A stretch of DNA of 17,021 nt from Paenibacillus sp. oral taxon 786 str. D14 (GCF_000159955.1 NZ_GG695973.1:7619-24639), one strand, 5' to 3'; numbered from the stretch's first letter, positions 1-9,615 are shown. Made by a program: numbers and translations. The notes: generated from the sequence alone by a model not told the origin.

Positions 1-638
1 GCATTGCCGAGCCCTTGCTGCTCGGCAGCGACCTCAGCGCGGCGCTGCTCGTTCGCTCTGACCTTGCGGGTCAGCTTCTGCCCGAGCAGGTCGCCGTATT
101 TCTCCAAGTGGAACAGGCGCTGCAGCATCGCCCGTCGGTCCGCCCCCTTCAGGGACAAAAACTCGGCGAATTTCCCCTGCGGCAATACGACCGCGCGGGT
201 GAAATCGTCCATCTTGAGGCCCAGCTTCTGTTCCACGCAGCGCGTCACGTCAGCGAGCTTGTCGGCGATCACTTTTTCCTCATCATCCGGCAGAATTTCG
301 ATAAACCGGCTGATCGTATTGCTGACCGACAGCTCGCCCTGGCGCTTAAACCGCCGCTCCACCCGGTAACGCTCCGTCCCGGCAGCAGAGGTCAGCTCGA
401 ACGTAAACGCGACGAACAGCGCGTCTTCCAAATGGTTCATAATCCCTTGGGTTCCGCCGGATGCACGGCCGACCTTGCCATAAAGGGCCAGCGTGATCGC
501 ATCCAGAATCGTCGACTTCCCGCTGCCTGTCGGCCCAAAAATGCCAAACAACCCTGTCTCGCACAGCTCGGTAAAATCGATCGTCTGCATCTCACGGTAG
601 CTTTGCAGCCCGGCTAATTTCAGCGTAATCGGCTTCAT
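1..638 (-). CDS. sbcC: Exonuclease SbcC, ATPase subunit (N-terminal part, cut by window edge)
   Basis: SbcC is the Rad50-like SMC-type ATPase of the SbcCD nuclease, which cleaves DNA hairpins and protein-blocked ends in the cytoplasm. The first 212 residues are visible. They hold the N-terminal half of an ABC/SMC ATPase head: a Walker A motif GPTGSGKST (residues 35-43), and a Q-loop in LPQGKFAEFL (Gln154) followed by the start of a charged helix (about 170-210) leading into the coiled coil. The zinc hook, Walker B and C-terminal head would lie beyond the left edge. The ATG at 638 overlaps the sbcD stop codon as ATGA, so translation is probably coupled; the GGAGTAAGCCG just upstream could act as ribosome binding site. 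No frame interruption is seen. Identification is very secure from the motifs and from sbcD next door. Confidence 0.96.
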   Translation of the reverse strand, partial: MKPITLKLAGLQSYREMQTIDFTELCETGLFGIFGPTGSGKSTILDAITLALYGKVGRASGGTQGIMNHLEDALFVAFTFELTSAAGTERYRVERRFKRQGELSVSNTISRFIEILPDDEEKVIADKLADVTRCVEQKLGLKMDDFTRAVVLPQGKFAEFLSLKGADRRAMLQRLFHLEKYGDLLGQKLTRKVRANEQRRAEVAAEQQGLGN

Positions 639-1834
639 CGGCTTACTCCCTCCATCGCTCCATCCGCATCCGCACCTTCGTCCTCTTCTTCGGAGACGAG
701 CGACATGAACAGCTCGACCAACTCGGCCTCCGGCTCGGCTCCGCCGGTTTGCCGCTGATAAAACTTGCGGAACAGCTCATGCACCGGCACACTCTCCCGG
801 GAGGCCAGCTCCTCCTGCAGCTCCCGTCCCGGATATACCGGCCGGATATGGACGATCCCGTCATGGGCTTTGCGCAGCGCCTGGATGTCGCCCAGCGACA
901 TCGCTTCGCTCAGACTGATTTCGAGGTCGATAAACGCATTCGCGTCCCTCCCCTCCTCCAGCCAGCGGTACGCTTCTGCCAGTCCGCCCCGGCAGCTCCA
1001 GCGCACCAGCGGCCGCCCGCTGCTCAGGTACAGCTCCTCCAAGATCGGCTCCTTCCCGGGCGCCACGTCCAGGAGCATCACCGATTTGGCTTGTCCTGCC
1101 TCAGAAAAAGAATACGCCAGCGGCGACCCGCTATACCGGGTCAATCCGCCTCCCTTCACCGCCTGCGGCCGATGCAGGTGGCCCAGCGCCGTATATTGCG
1201 CGCCGATGTCCAGCGCCGACGGGTCCACGGTATATGCGCCGCCAACCTGAATCGGCCGTTCAGAGTCAGACTCCACGCCGCCAAGCACATAGATATGGCT
1301 CATCGCGAGGTTCACCGTGTCCGGGCGAAACGCACCGGCCAGCTGGCGCATCAGCAGTCCTACCTTGGCGCTGTAGGCAAGCCGCAGCTCGGATTCATCC
1401 GCGTCGCCGGCCAGCAGCTCGGACAGCCGGGCTTCGGAAGGATAGGGCAGCGCGGCGATGACCGCCGTCTCCCCGGTGCGCGGCACGGGAACGGTGATCG
1501 CCTCCGGCACCGGCAGCCCCACCAGCGAAATGCCCCGTCGCGCAACCAGCGGCGATACCGCGGCCACCCGCTCCGGCTGGTCATGGTTCCCGGCGATCAC
1601 CGCCAGATGACAGCCGGTCTCCGTCAGCCGCGCCGCCGCCTCATAGAACATCGCTTCCGCCGCAGCCGGCGGGTTCACACTGTCATAGACGTCGCCCGCC
1701 ATCAGGACGAGATCAACCTGCTGCTCCTTAACCATCTGCACCAGCTCGTCCAGAAACGCCTCCTGCTCTGCGAGCCGGCTGCGTCCCTCCAGCGTGCGCC
1801 CCAAATGCCAATCGCCCGTATGTAAAATGCGCAT
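635..1834 (-). CDS. sbcD: Exonuclease SbcD, Mre11-type nuclease subunit
   Basis: SbcD is the metallophosphoesterase (Mre11-like) nuclease partner of SbcC. The 399-residue protein shows the family metal-binding motifs in order: D8 and H10 in GDWHLGR, D48 in AGDVYD, N83-H84 in AGNHD, H180 in MSHIY, and H219/H221 in LGHLHRPQ. The C-terminal third (about 270-390) is the capping/SbcC-binding region, with a very acidic tail (SEEEDEGADADG). I chose the ATG at 1834, giving MRILHTGDWH, because a GGGGGAG ribosome binding site lies about 7 nt upstream; a TTG at 1861 in the same frame would lie upstream of that site. A 101-bp gap separates it from addA. It contains only a weak promoter candidate (TAGAAT at 1913-1918 without a good -35), so read-through from addBA is likely. 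Length is normal for the family. Confidence 0.97.
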   Translation of the reverse strand: MRILHTGDWHLGRTLEGRSRLAEQEAFLDELVQMVKEQQVDLVLMAGDVYDSVNPPAAAEAMFYEAAARLTETGCHLAVIAGNHDQPERVAAVSPLVARRGISLVGLPVPEAITVPVPRTGETAVIAALPYPSEARLSELLAGDADESELRLAYSAKVGLLMRQLAGAFRPDTVNLAMSHIYVLGGVESDSERPIQVGGAYTVDPSALDIGAQYTALGHLHRPQAVKGGGLTRYSGSPLAYSFSEAGQAKSVMLLDVAPGKEPILEELYLSSGRPLVRWSCRGGLAEAYRWLEEGRDANAFIDLEISLSEAMSLGDIQALRKAHDGIVHIRPVYPGRELQEELASRESVPVHELFRKFYQRQTGGAEPEAELVELFMSLVSEEEDEGADADGAMEGVSR

Positions 1835-1935
1835 CCGTTTCTCCCCCTTGATTCCGGCCAAGTACGCCGGCGTTCAAAACATCCCTTTTTTCATAAAGCC
1901 GTAAAACCTGCAATTCTATCCATACTCATTTTAGA

Positions 1936-4900
1936 TTACAGTCTCACCGCTTGGCCGCCGTCGAAGAAATACAACCACTTCTCATCCACGGTCGAACCGG
2001 TGATCTCCTCAACCGCCTTGGCGTACAGCTCCAGTTGGAACCGGTACGATTCCGCCAGGGCCGCAGCGCCGCCGCGATGCTCCAGCACCCGGTCGCTTTT
2101 GTAATCGAGCAGGTACACTTTGCCGCCTGCAGCGAACAGGCAGTCCACGATCCCCTGGATCAGCACCGTTTCCCCATCCAGCTCCCGGATTGCGTCGCCT
2201 GCTGTGCCGTCTTGCATGGCTTCCAAGCCCCCCAGCTGCGGCGAGGCTTCCGCTGCAGGCAGCCCGTAGCTGAACGGCATCTCACGTTTCACCCAGTCCG
2301 CCTGCCGCAGCAGTTCGCCAAGCGGGCTCTGCAGCAATCTGGCGATGCTATCCACCTCGATGGCCGCAGCCTGCTCAGCGGTCATAATCTTCCGCTCGAT
2401 CAACCGGGCGAGCGTCGCTTGGACGACCGCGATTCCCGGCTCTGCGTCAAACGGCAGATGCTGCATCAGCGTATGGTAGGCCACCCCGCGTTCGGTTGGG
2501 GTCAGCTTGCGCTGCTCCATGAACCGTGGCCGCCGCAGATGCAGCTTGAAATCCGGCTGCTCTTCCGCCTCCGCCTGCTCCCGCTCGCGCAATAGCTCCG
2601 CTTCGGCGAAGACGTCGCGCACCGGCTCCTCCTGCAGCATCAGCAGCGCCTTCATCTCCGTCACCGAGGTTTTGGCCGCGATTCGGCTTGCTGCCGCATA
2701 AGGATACGTCCAGCTGAGCCGGGACTCCACCATAGCTCTCATCTCAGCGGCCTCGGTACCGTCCGCATCCTCTGCAAGGACCGCTGTCGGCTGCCCGGAC
2801 AGCAGCGCCTTGATTTGCGCCGTGTCCACCGCCGTAGCCTCTGCAGTTGCTGCCGCTTCTGTTTCCGCTCCTCCGTTCTGTCCCGCCGAGCGGGCGGAAA
2901 GAAACGCGATGTGCCAGTCAGAAGGGCTGTCCGCTAACACGGCAGGGCCAACCTCCGGCAGCCCGGCAAACTGTCGCAGCTCGCGCGCGCTTGGATGGCG
3001 AATCAACGCCGGGCCGATCCAGTCGAGATAGCAGCGGCCGCGCGCCAGCAAGTAATCTGGCAGCTGCTGTTCACTTGCCTCAAGTGCACCGCCCCAAGCT
3101 TCGACGGACTTGGTGAGATTTTTGACCGAGGAGACGAGCACGAGCTTGTCCTTCGGGCGGGTGAGCGCCACGTACAAGACGCGCATCTCCTCCGCCAGCA
3201 GCTCCATTTGCGCCCGCCGCCGGATCGCCAGGTTCGGCAGCGTCGGGTAGCTGACGCGCGTGTTCGCGTCGACGTACTTCGGACCAAAACCCAGCTCCTT
3301 ATGCATCAGAAACGGCGCGTTCAGATCCTGCCGGTTAAATTGCTTGGACAATCCGGCGACGAACACAACTGGAAACTCCAAGCCTTTACTCTTGTGGATC
3401 GTCATGATCCGAACGCCGTCGCCCTGTTCCCCGGCATCCCCCGGAGCTCCAAGGTCTCCGCCGTTCTCGCGCAACCGGGTGACGTAACGCAAGAAGCGGA
3501 ACAACCCGGGCGCAGAAGACGATACCTCGTATTGTCTCGCCCGATCCAGCAGCGCCTGCAGGTTGCTCTGACGCTGGGTTCCGCCCGGCAAGCCGCCAAC
3601 CCATTCCAGATAACCGGTTTCCCGGTAAATCTCTCGGATCAGGTCGCCCAGCTGTCCAACCCGCGCCATGCTCCGCCAAGCTTCCAGCTGCCGTAAGAAA
3701 GCCTGCAGCTTCAGCGCCAAAGCATCATTGGCCGAAGGTTCAATTTGCCCCGTCTCCGGGTGATACACCGAGGCTTCCCCGGCGTCGCCTCCCCTGCTGT
3801 CGCTCAAAGCCGACTCCGCATTCCCTGCGGCTGCCCGTGCGAGCACCGCCTCATAGTAACGGCCGCTTGGAGAAGCAAGGCGAATGTCCGCCAGCTCCTC
3901 CTCGGAGAAATCGTACAGCGGAGAACGCAGCACCGCCGCCAGCGGAATATCCTGCAGCGGATTATCGATCACCTGCAGGAGCGACAGCATCGTCTCGACC
4001 TCGGACGCCTGAAAATACCCCTGGCTCAGTTCCCCGTACGCCGGGATTCCTTCCACCCGAAGCTCCTCGATCATCGCCGGCGCCCAGGTCAGCGTTGAGC
4101 GCAGCAAAATCACCATGTCCCGGAAAGCGACCGGGCGCATCGCCTGCAGCTGTTTGTCGTAGATGCGCAGCGGTTCGCCGCCTTCGCCCAGCATGCCGCG
4201 AATGCGGGCCGCGATCGCACGGGCTTCCAGCCGCACCGCTTCAATCAGCGCCGCCTCATCTTCCTCATCCCCGCCGTCGCCGTCCGTCCATTCGTTGTCC
4301 CCGCGTTCGGACGAATCTGAACCGCCGCTTGAGCCGTTGTCGCGATCGATCAGCAAGAGCTCGGGCCGATAATCCTCCGCCCCCTCCGGCGGAAAACCTT
4401 CTCCATACACCAGTTCCGCTCGTGTATCGTACGAAATTTCCGCCACGCTTTCGTTCATGATTTGCCGGAACAGCAAATTCACCGCATCAACGACCTCACG
4501 CCGGCTGCGGAAGTTCCGCGCTAAATCGATGCGCAGCCCGGCTCCGTCAAAATTGTCGCCATAGATCCGATATTTCTCCAGGAACAGCCCCGGTTCAGCC
4601 AAGCGGAAACGATAGATGCTCTGCTTCACGTCGCCGACCATAAACCGGTTGCCCGGGTTCTCCCGGGAGATCAACCGTACGATCGTTTCCTGCACCGTAT
4701 TGGTGTCCTGGTATTCGTCCAGCAGCACCTCATCGAATTGCCGGCGGTATTCCAAGGCAGCATCGGACGGCCGAAGCTCGCCCGGCTCCGAATCCGGATG
4801 CCGCAGGATCTGCAGGCAATAATGCTCCAGGTCGGAGAAATCGAGCCAGCCCTTGGACACTTTTTGCAGCCGGTAACGTTCCCCAAATTCGCTTACGAGC

Positions 4901-5961
4901 TCGGACAACGCGCCAAGCAGCGGAGCCATGTCATGCATCTCCCGCAAAAACGCCTCCGGCGGCCGGCCATAGAGTTGCGTGCGCAAATCGGTCACCGTCT
5001 TCTTCGCTTCCTCCCGCAGCGCCTTAACCCGCTCCTGCACCTCCGGATCGGTCTGGTCTTTCTTGACCGGCTTCAGCTTGCCGAAGTTCACACCCTGAAA
5101 GGCGTCATACAGCGAAGCCCAAGCTCCGCCTGCCACCGCTTCCTGCAGCGAGCGGACCACGTTCAGATCGTCCTCCAGCGTGACGGCGTACGGCTCCGGC
5201 CCTCCTGGAGACAACGCCAGCGCCTTCGCTTGAGTCAGCAAGCTGATCGCGCCTCCCAGCGCCAACTTCGTATCGGCCAATAGGCTTTGGACCCATGCGC
5301 TCTTCTCTAAGGCATCGAGATCCGGAGCCATAAAAGCTGAGGATGCTTCCTGAAGCCAATGATCCGGCCAAGGATGGCTGCGCGAGAAGTCGTAAAGCCG
5401 CTGCACCAGCGTAAAGACCGCCGTATCGCTGCGCTCTCCGCCAAACAGATCCACCAGCTTCAAAAACGGGCTGTCCTCCGGTTCGCTGCCGTATTTGTCC
5501 TCAAGCAGCTCCTCCAGCACCTCTTGACGCAGCAGCGCCGTCTCGCTTTCCGAGGCGATCCGAAAGCCCGGATCTAACGGGATCAGCGTGTAATAGCGTT
5601 GGATCACTTCCATACAAAACGAGTGGAGCGTCGTGATCGAAGCACGCCCCAACATGGCCAACTGATGGTTTAGGTACTCGTTGCCCGGGTCCTTGGCCAG
5701 TTCCTTCTCCAGCGCTTCCGTGATCCGCCCCCGCATCTCCGCGGCGGCGGCTTTGGTGAACGTGGCCACCAGCAGCCGGTCCACGCTCAGCGGTTGTTCG
5801 CGGTCCGTCAGCTTGCGGATAATCCGCTCGACGAGCACCGCCGTCTTGCCGGACCCGGCGGCCGCCGCCACCAGCATGTCGCCGCCGGACAGAGCGATCG
5901 CCCGCCATTGGTCGTCGCTCCAATAACTGCCGGCCGGTTTGGGTTTCATCGGGATGGTCAT
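1936..5961 (-). CDS. addA: ATP-dependent helicase/nuclease subunit A (AddA)
   Basis: AddA is the UvrD/Rep-type 3'-5' helicase plus RecB-type nuclease subunit of AddAB, the Bacillota counterpart of RecBCD that resects double-strand breaks for homologous recombination. The 1341-residue protein shows Walker A AAAGSGKT (33-40), motif Ia around VATFTKAAAAEM (65-76), the DEYQDTN box (415-421), GDVKQSIYRFR (443-453), IHKSKGLEFPVVF (855-867) and VLYVALTRPKDKL (928-940). The C-terminal nuclease has H1163, D1273, the catalytic LLDYKSDR (D1286, K1288) and Q1309/Y1313. The ATG at 5961 overlaps the addB stop as ATGA and has AAAGGAGG about 10 nt upstream. It is roughly 100 residues longer than the approximately 1230 usual in Bacillus, because of low-complexity acidic or Ala-rich segments near 540-570, 710-745 and 1025-1075. 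Function is not in doubt. Confidence 0.98.
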   Translation of the reverse strand: MTIPMKPKPAGSYWSDDQWRAIALSGGDMLVAAAAGSGKTAVLVERIIRKLTDREQPLSVDRLLVATFTKAAAAEMRGRITEALEKELAKDPGNEYLNHQLAMLGRASITTLHSFCMEVIQRYYTLIPLDPGFRIASESETALLRQEVLEELLEDKYGSEPEDSPFLKLVDLFGGERSDTAVFTLVQRLYDFSRSHPWPDHWLQEASSAFMAPDLDALEKSAWVQSLLADTKLALGGAISLLTQAKALALSPGGPEPYAVTLEDDLNVVRSLQEAVAGGAWASLYDAFQGVNFGKLKPVKKDQTDPEVQERVKALREEAKKTVTDLRTQLYGRPPEAFLREMHDMAPLLGALSELVSEFGERYRLQKVSKGWLDFSDLEHYCLQILRHPDSEPGELRPSDAALEYRRQFDEVLLDEYQDTNTVQETIVRLISRENPGNRFMVGDVKQSIYRFRLAEPGLFLEKYRIYGDNFDGAGLRIDLARNFRSRREVVDAVNLLFRQIMNESVAEISYDTRAELVYGEGFPPEGAEDYRPELLLIDRDNGSSGGSDSSERGDNEWTDGDGGDEEDEAALIEAVRLEARAIAARIRGMLGEGGEPLRIYDKQLQAMRPVAFRDMVILLRSTLTWAPAMIEELRVEGIPAYGELSQGYFQASEVETMLSLLQVIDNPLQDIPLAAVLRSPLYDFSEEELADIRLASPSGRYYEAVLARAAAGNAESALSDSRGGDAGEASVYHPETGQIEPSANDALALKLQAFLRQLEAWRSMARVGQLGDLIREIYRETGYLEWVGGLPGGTQRQSNLQALLDRARQYEVSSSAPGLFRFLRYVTRLRENGGDLGAPGDAGEQGDGVRIMTIHKSKGLEFPVVFVAGLSKQFNRQDLNAPFLMHKELGFGPKYVDANTRVSYPTLPNLAIRRRAQMELLAEEMRVLYVALTRPKDKLVLVSSVKNLTKSVEAWGGALEASEQQLPDYLLARGRCYLDWIGPALIRHPSARELRQFAGLPEVGPAVLADSPSDWHIAFLSARSAGQNGGAETEAAATAEATAVDTAQIKALLSGQPTAVLAEDADGTEAAEMRAMVESRLSWTYPYAAASRIAAKTSVTEMKALLMLQEEPVRDVFAEAELLREREQAEAEEQPDFKLHLRRPRFMEQRKLTPTERGVAYHTLMQHLPFDAEPGIAVVQATLARLIERKIMTAEQAAAIEVDSIARLLQSPLGELLRQADWVKREMPFSYGLPAAEASPQLGGLEAMQDGTAGDAIRELDGETVLIQGIVDCLFAAGGKVYLLDYKSDRVLEHRGGAAALAESYRFQLELYAKAVEEITGSTVDEKWLYFFDGGQAVRL

Positions 5962-8900
5962 GAAGGATTCGCCTCCTTTCCGCGCTCCTGTCCAAGGAGC
6001 TGCCAAATTTCGTTTTTGCCCGGTTTGCCGAGGACGTGGTATGCATTGCCGTCCAGCGCTTCCTCAAAGCGGCACACCGGTTTGTAGGGACAAAACGTAC
6101 AAGCCGTTTCCAGCCCAAGCCGATATGGGGCAATCTGCACGTCACCGTCGGTGATGCGCGTGCCGATCTCCGTAATCGTCCGCCGCACAGAACCCAGCAG
6201 CGTATCCCACTGCTCCGGCGTCGCAACCGAGGCGCTGCTATAAAAGCCGCCGTCCGCCTTGATCGCCACCGGGATGATATCGGAATAGCCTTTTTCCAGC
6301 TGAGCGTCCATCTTCGCAATCACATCCCGGTCTGCCAGCAGCAGGCCCTTCATCTTGAATCGCTTTAACAGCTCCTGCTGCGCCTGCTCCGCGCTCATGC
6401 CGTTGCTGCTCTGCAGCAGCGGGTTATGCACGTGGAAATACAGCGTGCCCGCAGGGAGCGCAGGCTGGCCAAGCCAGGCTTCCGCCGAGGACAATAAGAC
6501 GTCCAGATACGTGAGCATTTGCAGCGATAAACCGTAATACACTTCATGCAGCTTCAGGTCGGTCTGGCTTGACTTGTAGTCGATGACCCGCAAGAGCAGG
6601 CCTTGTTCCCCTTCCGCCATGTCCACGCGATCAATCCGGCCGACGATTTCCATAACGCAGCCGTTCGGTAACTCAAACGTCAGCGGAGGCAAGGGCCGCC
6701 CTGGTCCAAAATCCAACTCCTGTCCAACCGGTTCAAAGCTGCCCCGGCGCGCTTGCTCGCCAAGGATCAACGAAGCACGGCCGACGATAGCTTTCAGCTT
6801 GCGGGAAATATAACCGTAGCGCTTGGAGCTTAACAGGATTTCTCCCTGCAGCTTGGGCGCCAGTTCATCAACGGCCGAATTGGCCGCCTGAATCGCCTCC
6901 TCCGGCGTGAGGCTCCCCCAGCTGCGGTTTTGCGCCTTAAAAGTGATCGCCATCTGACTGAGCGCAGCGTGAAACAACTGTCCGATGTCCGGCGCTTGCA
7001 GCCGGTAAAGCTGGCGTTCCTTCAGCTTCAGCCCATGCGAAGCGAAGTGCGCAAACGGACAAGCCGAGAACTGCTCCATTCGCGACACGCTTGTCCGCAG
7101 CCGCTTGCCGTAAAGCCGTCGGCTCGTTGCCGGCGTCAAACCGCGCACCCGGTTACGATAATCCAGTGAGGTCAGCAGGCGCGCCGCTTTGCTCTCCCAT
7201 TCCGGCCGGGTCTTGTACCATTCCAGCACACGCCACCATAGCGGTGAAATGGACTCTCCCGCCTTCCACAGCCGCAGCTGGCCGATTAAGGCGTTCAGCG
7301 CCGGGCCCGGACGGGAGACGAATTCAAGCTGCGACGCCATCGGATCGGCAGAACGGCTTGCAGGTCCTGGTGTTAACAGCAGCGGCCGCTCCGTTAGTCC
7401 CGGGAAAATCCGCTTCACATGCCGGATCACCTCCGACGGCAAAAGCGCACCGCCCTCTCCGTCGGCAGCAGGGTAGCTCAACCACAGAGAACGGCTTGCC
7501 CCAGACAACGCTTCGTAAATGAGGAAGCGCTCATCCAGCAGCTTGCGGGCCAGCCCCGGAGCCAGCTCCAAGCCAAGCTCCGCCAGTCGCTCCCGCTCCT
7601 GCTCGCTGAGCACACCCTCCTCCTGCAGATTGGCCGGCATGATCCCTTCGTTGATGCCAAGCAGGAACAGATGCTTGACTTGCCCCGAACGCGTCCGCTC
7701 CGTACTCCCGATCAGCACCTGGTCGAGCGAAGGCGGCACAAGCGACACCTTCAGCTCCTTGAGCCCGGTCTCCAGCACGCCGGCAAACAGCTCCAGCTCC
7801 AAAGGCTCGTCCCCCATCATTTCCACGATCTGGTCGAGCACGTCCAATACCGCGCTCCATAGTTGGCGATGCTCCATCGCCTGACGCGGCTTGCCTTCGC
7901 GCACCATCCGATGCGCCAGCACATCCAGACGCTGGGCGGCCTCCACCCGCTCCAGCAGATGGAATACTGCGGCACACATGTCTGCCGCGTTCTTCGCCTT
8001 GCGGATCTCTTTCTCAAACGCTGACAAAGGGCCGGCGACCGCAGCGCGGCACCGCTCCAGCAGCTGCAGCTGCTCCATGGCTTTAACGGATGCCGCCGTT
8101 TGATCCTCCTGCTCCAGCGACAGGCTTGGCGCCGACTTCCAAGGACGGCCGTCAAACCAACGGTAACCTTGAATCCCGCTCGCCAGAGCATAATTCTCCA
8201 GCACATCCATATGCTCGCGCGTCAGGCTGCCGTCCAGCGGCAGAAGAAATTCGCTTTTCACGCAGCGAAATACGTCTTCGTATCTCCAAAACCCGAGTAC
8301 CACGTCCAACGCGGCCCGGATAAATTCGATCATCGGGTGATACAGCATACTTGCTTTCTGGTCAAGAAAATAAGGGATCCCGTATGCTTCCATCGTCGGA
8401 GCAAGCAGTTCTTCATAATCCCCTAAGTTGCGCACCAGCAGCGCCATGTCCCGCCAACGCACGCCTTCTTCCCTGGCGAGGCGAACCATCTCGCGCGCCG
8501 CGCCTTCAACCTCAGCCCGCCGGCTGGCAGCCCGGTGCAAAGATAGGGCCTGTTCCAAATCTTGAGGCGGCTCGGACTTCGGCCACGGCGAACGCCGCTC
8601 GTACGCAGACTCCAGGTACGAAAGCGTCTCGCTCTCCCGAAACCGCGGAAACGGACGGGCCTCCAACAGCTCTGCCGGCAGAACTTCAATTCCCTCTTCT
8701 GCGGCCAGTCGGCTCAGCTTAACGAAGGCGGATGCAGGGGTATAAAACAGGTTTAGTTCATGCGGCAGATTTCCATTGCTGTATACCCGGTCCAACGTCA
8801 GCGAGACGGTGACGGAAGCCGCCGTCTTCAGCAGTGCGAGGATCGCTGTATATTCCTGCGGCGTAAACGTATGAAACCCGTCAATCCAAATTTCCGCCCC

Positions 8901-9500
8901 GCGCAAATAAGCCGACTTGCTAGCCCCCTGCGCCAGCTTGACGACATGGTCCTCGTTGTCGATGTACAAGCGGGACAGCTCTTCGTCATACTCCGCAAAC
9001 AAAAGGCTAAGATCGTGCATTTTATCCTTTAATAAAGGGGATTCCCCTTCGGTCTGCTCCAGGAGTTGATAATGCTCCCGCAGAGCTGAGAAATCCACGT
9101 TGTATTTCTTCATTTCCGTGTATAGTCCGGCTATCCGGTCAATTAATCCGAGCTGGTCTCCGCCGTGTCCAAACAGCTTCAACTCGCCTTTGCGGCGGCG
9201 CATGAGCTTATATAGCAGCATTTTTTTGCCTTCATCATCGATCGGCACCAGCGCCGCACCGCCGGTTTCCTGCATGACGCGCAGCGCCAAACGGCGAAAG
9301 CCAAGCACCTGGGTGCGTACCGTACCGCGCAAGCCCGGGGCCGTGGCGATCCGCTGCTCGATCTGAAACGTGCCTTGCTCCGGGGTTAAAATAATCAGCG
9401 GCGGACCGATCGGCTGCTCGCGCAGCTTGGCGGTCACCCGGTCGAGAATGAGGCTGGTTTTGCCGCTGCCGGAGCGGCCGAGTATGAACTGTAAAGACAT
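5958..9500 (-). CDS. addB: ATP-dependent helicase/deoxyribonuclease subunit B (AddB)
   Basis: AddB partners AddA. Its N-terminal half is an inactivated helicase fold that keeps one Walker A and, in Bacillus, reads Chi; its C-terminus is a RecB-type nuclease held by an iron-sulfur cluster. The 1180-residue protein has Walker A GRSGSGKT (8-15), the nuclease motif with D957 and VIDYKSS (D974, K976), and the four cluster cysteines: C814 in FSACPF, then C1134, C1137 and C1143 in CTFCPYKPVC. Length is close to Bacillus AddB (about 1166). The ATG at 9500 has a TAGGAGG ribosome binding site 7 nt upstream; a longer reading frame upstream lacks such a site and would cross the candidate promoter. It is the first gene of addB-addA-sbcD-sbcC. 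All key residues are present, so an active complex is expected. Confidence 0.98.
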   Translation of the reverse strand: MSLQFILGRSGSGKTSLILDRVTAKLREQPIGPPLIILTPEQGTFQIEQRIATAPGLRGTVRTQVLGFRRLALRVMQETGGAALVPIDDEGKKMLLYKLMRRRKGELKLFGHGGDQLGLIDRIAGLYTEMKKYNVDFSALREHYQLLEQTEGESPLLKDKMHDLSLLFAEYDEELSRLYIDNEDHVVKLAQGASKSAYLRGAEIWIDGFHTFTPQEYTAILALLKTAASVTVSLTLDRVYSNGNLPHELNLFYTPASAFVKLSRLAAEEGIEVLPAELLEARPFPRFRESETLSYLESAYERRSPWPKSEPPQDLEQALSLHRAASRRAEVEGAAREMVRLAREEGVRWRDMALLVRNLGDYEELLAPTMEAYGIPYFLDQKASMLYHPMIEFIRAALDVVLGFWRYEDVFRCVKSEFLLPLDGSLTREHMDVLENYALASGIQGYRWFDGRPWKSAPSLSLEQEDQTAASVKAMEQLQLLERCRAAVAGPLSAFEKEIRKAKNAADMCAAVFHLLERVEAAQRLDVLAHRMVREGKPRQAMEHRQLWSAVLDVLDQIVEMMGDEPLELELFAGVLETGLKELKVSLVPPSLDQVLIGSTERTRSGQVKHLFLLGINEGIMPANLQEEGVLSEQERERLAELGLELAPGLARKLLDERFLIYEALSGASRSLWLSYPAADGEGGALLPSEVIRHVKRIFPGLTERPLLLTPGPASRSADPMASQLEFVSRPGPALNALIGQLRLWKAGESISPLWWRVLEWYKTRPEWESKAARLLTSLDYRNRVRGLTPATSRRLYGKRLRTSVSRMEQFSACPFAHFASHGLKLKERQLYRLQAPDIGQLFHAALSQMAITFKAQNRSWGSLTPEEAIQAANSAVDELAPKLQGEILLSSKRYGYISRKLKAIVGRASLILGEQARRGSFEPVGQELDFGPGRPLPPLTFELPNGCVMEIVGRIDRVDMAEGEQGLLLRVIDYKSSQTDLKLHEVYYGLSLQMLTYLDVLLSSAEAWLGQPALPAGTLYFHVHNPLLQSSNGMSAEQAQQELLKRFKMKGLLLADRDVIAKMDAQLEKGYSDIIPVAIKADGGFYSSASVATPEQWDTLLGSVRRTITEIGTRITDGDVQIAPYRLGLETACTFCPYKPVCRFEEALDGNAYHVLGKPGKNEIWQLLGQERGKEANPS

Positions 9501-9537
9501 GGAAGTACCTCCTACGACGGACAATTCGTTAAGTTCC

Positions 9538-9546
9538 AGTATAGCA
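9538..9546 (-). promoter_or_regulatory. Candidate extended -10 promoter for addB
   Basis: On the minus strand the sequence TATGCTATACT contains a TGn extension followed by TATACT (5 of 6 matches to TATAAT), about 38 nt before the addB start. No good -35 hexamer lies 16-18 nt upstream (CGAATG at 17), which is compatible with an extended -10 promoter for the main sigma factor. A TTGACG further upstream (9591-9596) has only a poor -10 partner. No clear LexA box (CGAAC-N4-GTTCG type) was seen here. Confidence 0.5.
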
Positions 9547-9602
9547 TAAATACGATCAAACATTCGTATCTTCTTCAAGCATAAGAAAAACGTCAATCGA
9601 CG

Positions 9603-9615
9603 TACATTCAATGTA
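9603..9615. promoter_or_regulatory. Palindrome upstream of the addB promoter
   Basis: TACATTCAATGTA is a perfect palindrome around a central C, lying 57 to 77 nt upstream of the candidate -10 of addB, in a 253-bp gap that otherwise holds only that promoter and the terminator of the preceding gene. It could be a repressor or activator site. It does not fit the Bacillota LexA consensus. Chance occurrence is quite possible. Confidence 0.25.

Noticed and set aside
15..617. 200-codon plus-strand frame opposite sbcC
   Set aside because: It mirrors the sbcC reading frame, whose Walker A and Q-loop are intact, and its protein is of low quality.
749..1825. 358-codon open frame on the plus strand opposite sbcD
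   Set aside because: It is an antisense shadow of a GC-rich gene. Its protein is Arg/Gln/His-rich without any domain, and sbcD on the other strand has all catalytic motifs and a good start.
5501..6319. 272-codon minus-strand frame spanning the addB/addA junction
   Set aside because: It is an out-of-phase, Arg-rich shadow overlapping both genes; the ATGA overlap explains the junction fully.
9550..9570. LexA box near addB (CGAATGTTTG on the minus strand)
   Set aside because: The half-sites are too close and do not match the 14-bp CGAAC-N4-GTTCG form.
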